From: an uncultured Massilia sp.
GTDB taxonomy: Bacteria > Pseudomonadota > Gammaproteobacteria > Burkholderiales > Burkholderiaceae
Assembly (NCBI GenBank): GCA_946886065.1
Contig: CAMPHU010000218.1
Location: forward strand, 1-7,758
DNA: 7,758 bases
Direction: 5' to 3'
Part shown: positions 6,292-7,758 of the stretch, piece by piece
How the letters are laid out: every line of letters begins with the position of its first letter
Numbering within the stretch: the first letter of the stretch is position 1
Made by a program: the position numbers and the translations under genes
The notes under the pieces: model-generated
Databases searched by the model: none
What the model was told of the DNA's origin: nothing
Seen by the model: only the letters and a program-made list of their open reading frames with translations

Positions 6292-6932
6292 GGACCACCG
6301 TGAACATGAGCGCACCACGCCTTCTCGCCACCCTTGCCTTTGCCGTCATCCTCGGCGGCTGCGCCAGCAGCAAGAGCAGCACGCCCTCGACCGTGTTCGA
6401 CTTCGGCCCGGCCCTGCCGGCCACCCAAGCCGCCTCGGCACCGTCCACCATACCAGCGATCGTCGTGATGGACGCCACCGGCGCCGCCATCCTCGACAAC
6501 GAACGCATGTACTACCGCCTGAACTACGCCGACGCCCTGCAGGCGCGCACCTATGCCAACAGCCGCTGGAGCGGCAACCCGCTGGCCCTGGTGACCCAGC
6601 GCGTCAAGACCCGCCTGGCCCAGTCGGGCATGAAGGTACTGTCCGCCACCGACGCCTCGACCGGCGTGCCGATCCTGCGCATCGAAGTCGATGAGCTGAT
6701 GCACAGCTTCTCCGGCGCGGCGCAGAGCGAAGGCCAGCTGGCGCTGCGCGCCTCGGTCTTCAACGAGCACCGCCTGGTCGACCAGCGCAGCTTCTCGCGC
6801 ACGACGCCGGCCGCCAGCGCCGACGCCGCCGGCGGCGCGCGCGCGCTGGCCCAGAGCCTGGACGCCACCAGCGCCGACATCCTGGCCTGGCTGGCGACAC
6901 TCGATATGAGCAAATCCAGCGTGAGCAAATGA
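6288..6932 (+). CDS. PqiC-like ABC-type transport auxiliary lipoprotein
   Basis: A 214-residue lipoprotein of the ABC_trans_aux family (PF03886), to which E. coli PqiC belongs. A type II signal peptide ends in the lipobox LGGC with the lipidated Cys at residue 25; Ala26 and Ser27 follow, which argues against inner-membrane retention by an Asp at +2. Family features include FDFGP (37-41), MYYRLNYADALQARTYANSRW (74-94, tyrosine-rich) and a C-terminal ADILAWLATL helix. It probably receives lipid from, or docks, the MCE protein at the outer membrane; this is inferred from PqiC. The start is uncertain. ATG 6288 overlaps the MCE stop (ATGA), but GTG 6300 has AGGA five bases upstream, and ATG 6306 would give a compact signal peptide. 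The last codons contain a 9-nt direct repeat (6907-6915 and 6922-6930) encoding MSK-SSVSK. Confidence 0.9.
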   Translation: MRTTVNMSAPRLLATLAFAVILGGCASSKSSTPSTVFDFGPALPATQAASAPSTIPAIVVMDATGAAILDNERMYYRLNYADALQARTYANSRWSGNPLALVTQRVKTRLAQSGMKVLSATDASTGVPILRIEVDELMHSFSGAAQSEGQLALRASVFNEHRLVDQRSFSRTTPAASADAAGGARALAQSLDATSADILAWLATLDMSKSSVSK

Positions 6933-7758
6933 CCGAGCCGGAAGTGACGGGCCGCCCGCGCGGCTCGCCGATCTCGCGCGCCACCCTGCTGGCCTATCTG
7001 CTGCTGATCATCTACGCCAGCTGGTACCCGTTTTCCGGCTGGCGCGACAGCGGCGCGCCGCCGCTCGCCTTCCTCAACCTGGCCAAGCAGCGCTACTGGA
7101 CCGGCTTCGACGTGACCGTCAACATCATCGGCTACATCCCCTTCGGGGTGCTGCTGGTGCTGTCGCTCTATCCGCGCATCCGCGGTGTGTGGGCGGTGCT
7201 GCTGGCGGCCATCGGCGGCGCGCTGGTCTCGGGCACGATGGAGGCGGTGCAGAACTACCTGCCCAGCCGGGTGCCGTCCAACCTCGACTTCATCACCAAT
7301 TCGGGCGGCTGCCTGGTGGGCGCCGTCCTGGGCGCGCTATGGGCGCCGATCCTGCTGGACCGCAGCCGCCTGTTCCATTTGCGGCGGCGCTGGTTCGCGC
7401 CGCATGCCAGCCAGGGCCTGGTGCTGGTGGCCCTGTGGCCGCTGGCCCAGATCTACCCGCAGAGCTACCTGTTCGGCCACGGCCAGGTCTTGCCGATCAT
7501 TTCGGGCTGGCTGTCGAAATGGCTGGACGAAGACATCGACCTGGTCGCCATGCTGCGCCCCGGCGCCATGATGAGCGTGGAGCAGTACTGGCTGTCCGAG
7601 ACCATCATTACCGCCTGCGGCATGACCGGCGCCGCCCTGACCCTGATGTGCCTGGTGCGCCGGGGCGCGCCGCGCTTTTCGCTGATGCTGGCCCTGCTCG
7701 CGGCGGCGCTGGTGGTCAAGGCCCTGGCCAGTTCGCTGCTGTTCCGGCCCGATAACGC
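6929..7758 (+). CDS. VanZ-family membrane protein, 3' end cut by window edge
   Basis: The reading frame opens at ATG 6929, overlapping the lipoprotein stop as ATGA, and stays open for 276 codons to the window edge, so the C-terminus is missing. The first 140 residues match the VanZ family (PF04892): a first membrane helix at about 19-34, the VNIIGYIPFG motif (64-73), a helix at 88-103, and the signature MEAVQNYLPSRVPSNLDFIT (104-123) followed by NSGG. Beyond the usual VanZ domain the protein continues with at least two or three more hydrophobic segments (about 163-180, 225-243, 250-272) separated by a charged loop (195-220). VanZ of the vancomycin-resistance cluster gives low-level teicoplanin resistance by an unresolved route; most VanZ-like proteins have no known function. 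Its place at the end of an MCE operon suggests a role in envelope lipid or lipid-linked molecule handling, which is inference only. Confidence 0.85.
   Translation, partial: MTEPEVTGRPRGSPISRATLLAYLLLIIYASWYPFSGWRDSGAPPLAFLNLAKQRYWTGFDVTVNIIGYIPFGVLLVLSLYPRIRGVWAVLLAAIGGALVSGTMEAVQNYLPSRVPSNLDFITNSGGCLVGAVLGALWAPILLDRSRLFHLRRRWFAPHASQGLVLVALWPLAQIYPQSYLFGHGQVLPIISGWLSKWLDEDIDLVAMLRPGAMMSVEQYWLSETIITACGMTGAALTLMCLVRRGAPRFSLMLALLAAALVVKALASSLLFRPDN

Noticed and set aside
5356..6318. Minus-strand open frame of 320 codons opposite the MCE gene
   Set aside because: It is a shadow frame with no recognisable domain; the plus strand carries the MCE domain and proper gene junctions.
6907..6930. Direct repeat TGAGCAAAT at the end of the lipoprotein gene as a possible recombination or regulatory site
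   Set aside because: Nine bases repeated at a 15-base (five-codon) interval within the coding tail is best explained by a small Ser-Lys coding repeat.

Overview
The window looks like ordinary chromosomal DNA from a high-GC Gram-negative bacterium. G or C is strongly preferred at third codon positions. The Mla/Pqi-type envelope lipid-transport genes, the gene order and the protein style suggest a betaproteobacterium of the Burkholderiales, perhaps Oxalobacteraceae such as Massilia or Duganella. That placement is inferred from style and was not tested by a search. There are no tRNA, rRNA, CRISPR, insertion-sequence or phage signatures. Coding density is very high, and no gene-free stretch exceeds 130 bases.

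Left part, minus strand (positions 1682 down to 113): a three-gene cassette. It begins with a cytosolic YbjQ-family protein. A membrane-anchored, diverged YbjQ paralogue follows, and then a membrane-anchored M48 zinc metallopeptidase. The genes overlap by 1 and 4 bases (TAATG and ATGA), so they are almost certainly one translationally coupled operon. A good sigma-70-like promoter (TTGCCA, 18 bp, TACAAT) lies just upstream, with a perfect 10-bp palindrome inside its spacer.

Middle, plus strand (1813 to 3303): a B12-binding-domain radical SAM enzyme of the DUF4080 type, divergently transcribed from the cassette across a 130-bp shared region. Its substrate is unknown.

Right part, plus strand (3358 to the window end): a tightly packed five-gene operon for an MCE-type lipid transporter. 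In order it encodes a STAS-fused MlaE-like permease, an MlaF-like ATPase, a single-MCE-domain MlaD-like protein with a long helical tail, a PqiC-like auxiliary lipoprotein, and a VanZ-family membrane protein cut by the window edge. The expected machine has permease and ATPase in the inner membrane, the MCE ring and tail in the periplasm, and the lipoprotein on an envelope membrane. The role of VanZ in it is unknown.

No frank new system is visible. The parts least explained by current knowledge are the YbjQ-YbjQ-M48 cassette, the VanZ protein coupled to an MCE operon, the orphan B12 radical SAM enzyme, and a strong inverted repeat inside the M48 gene.
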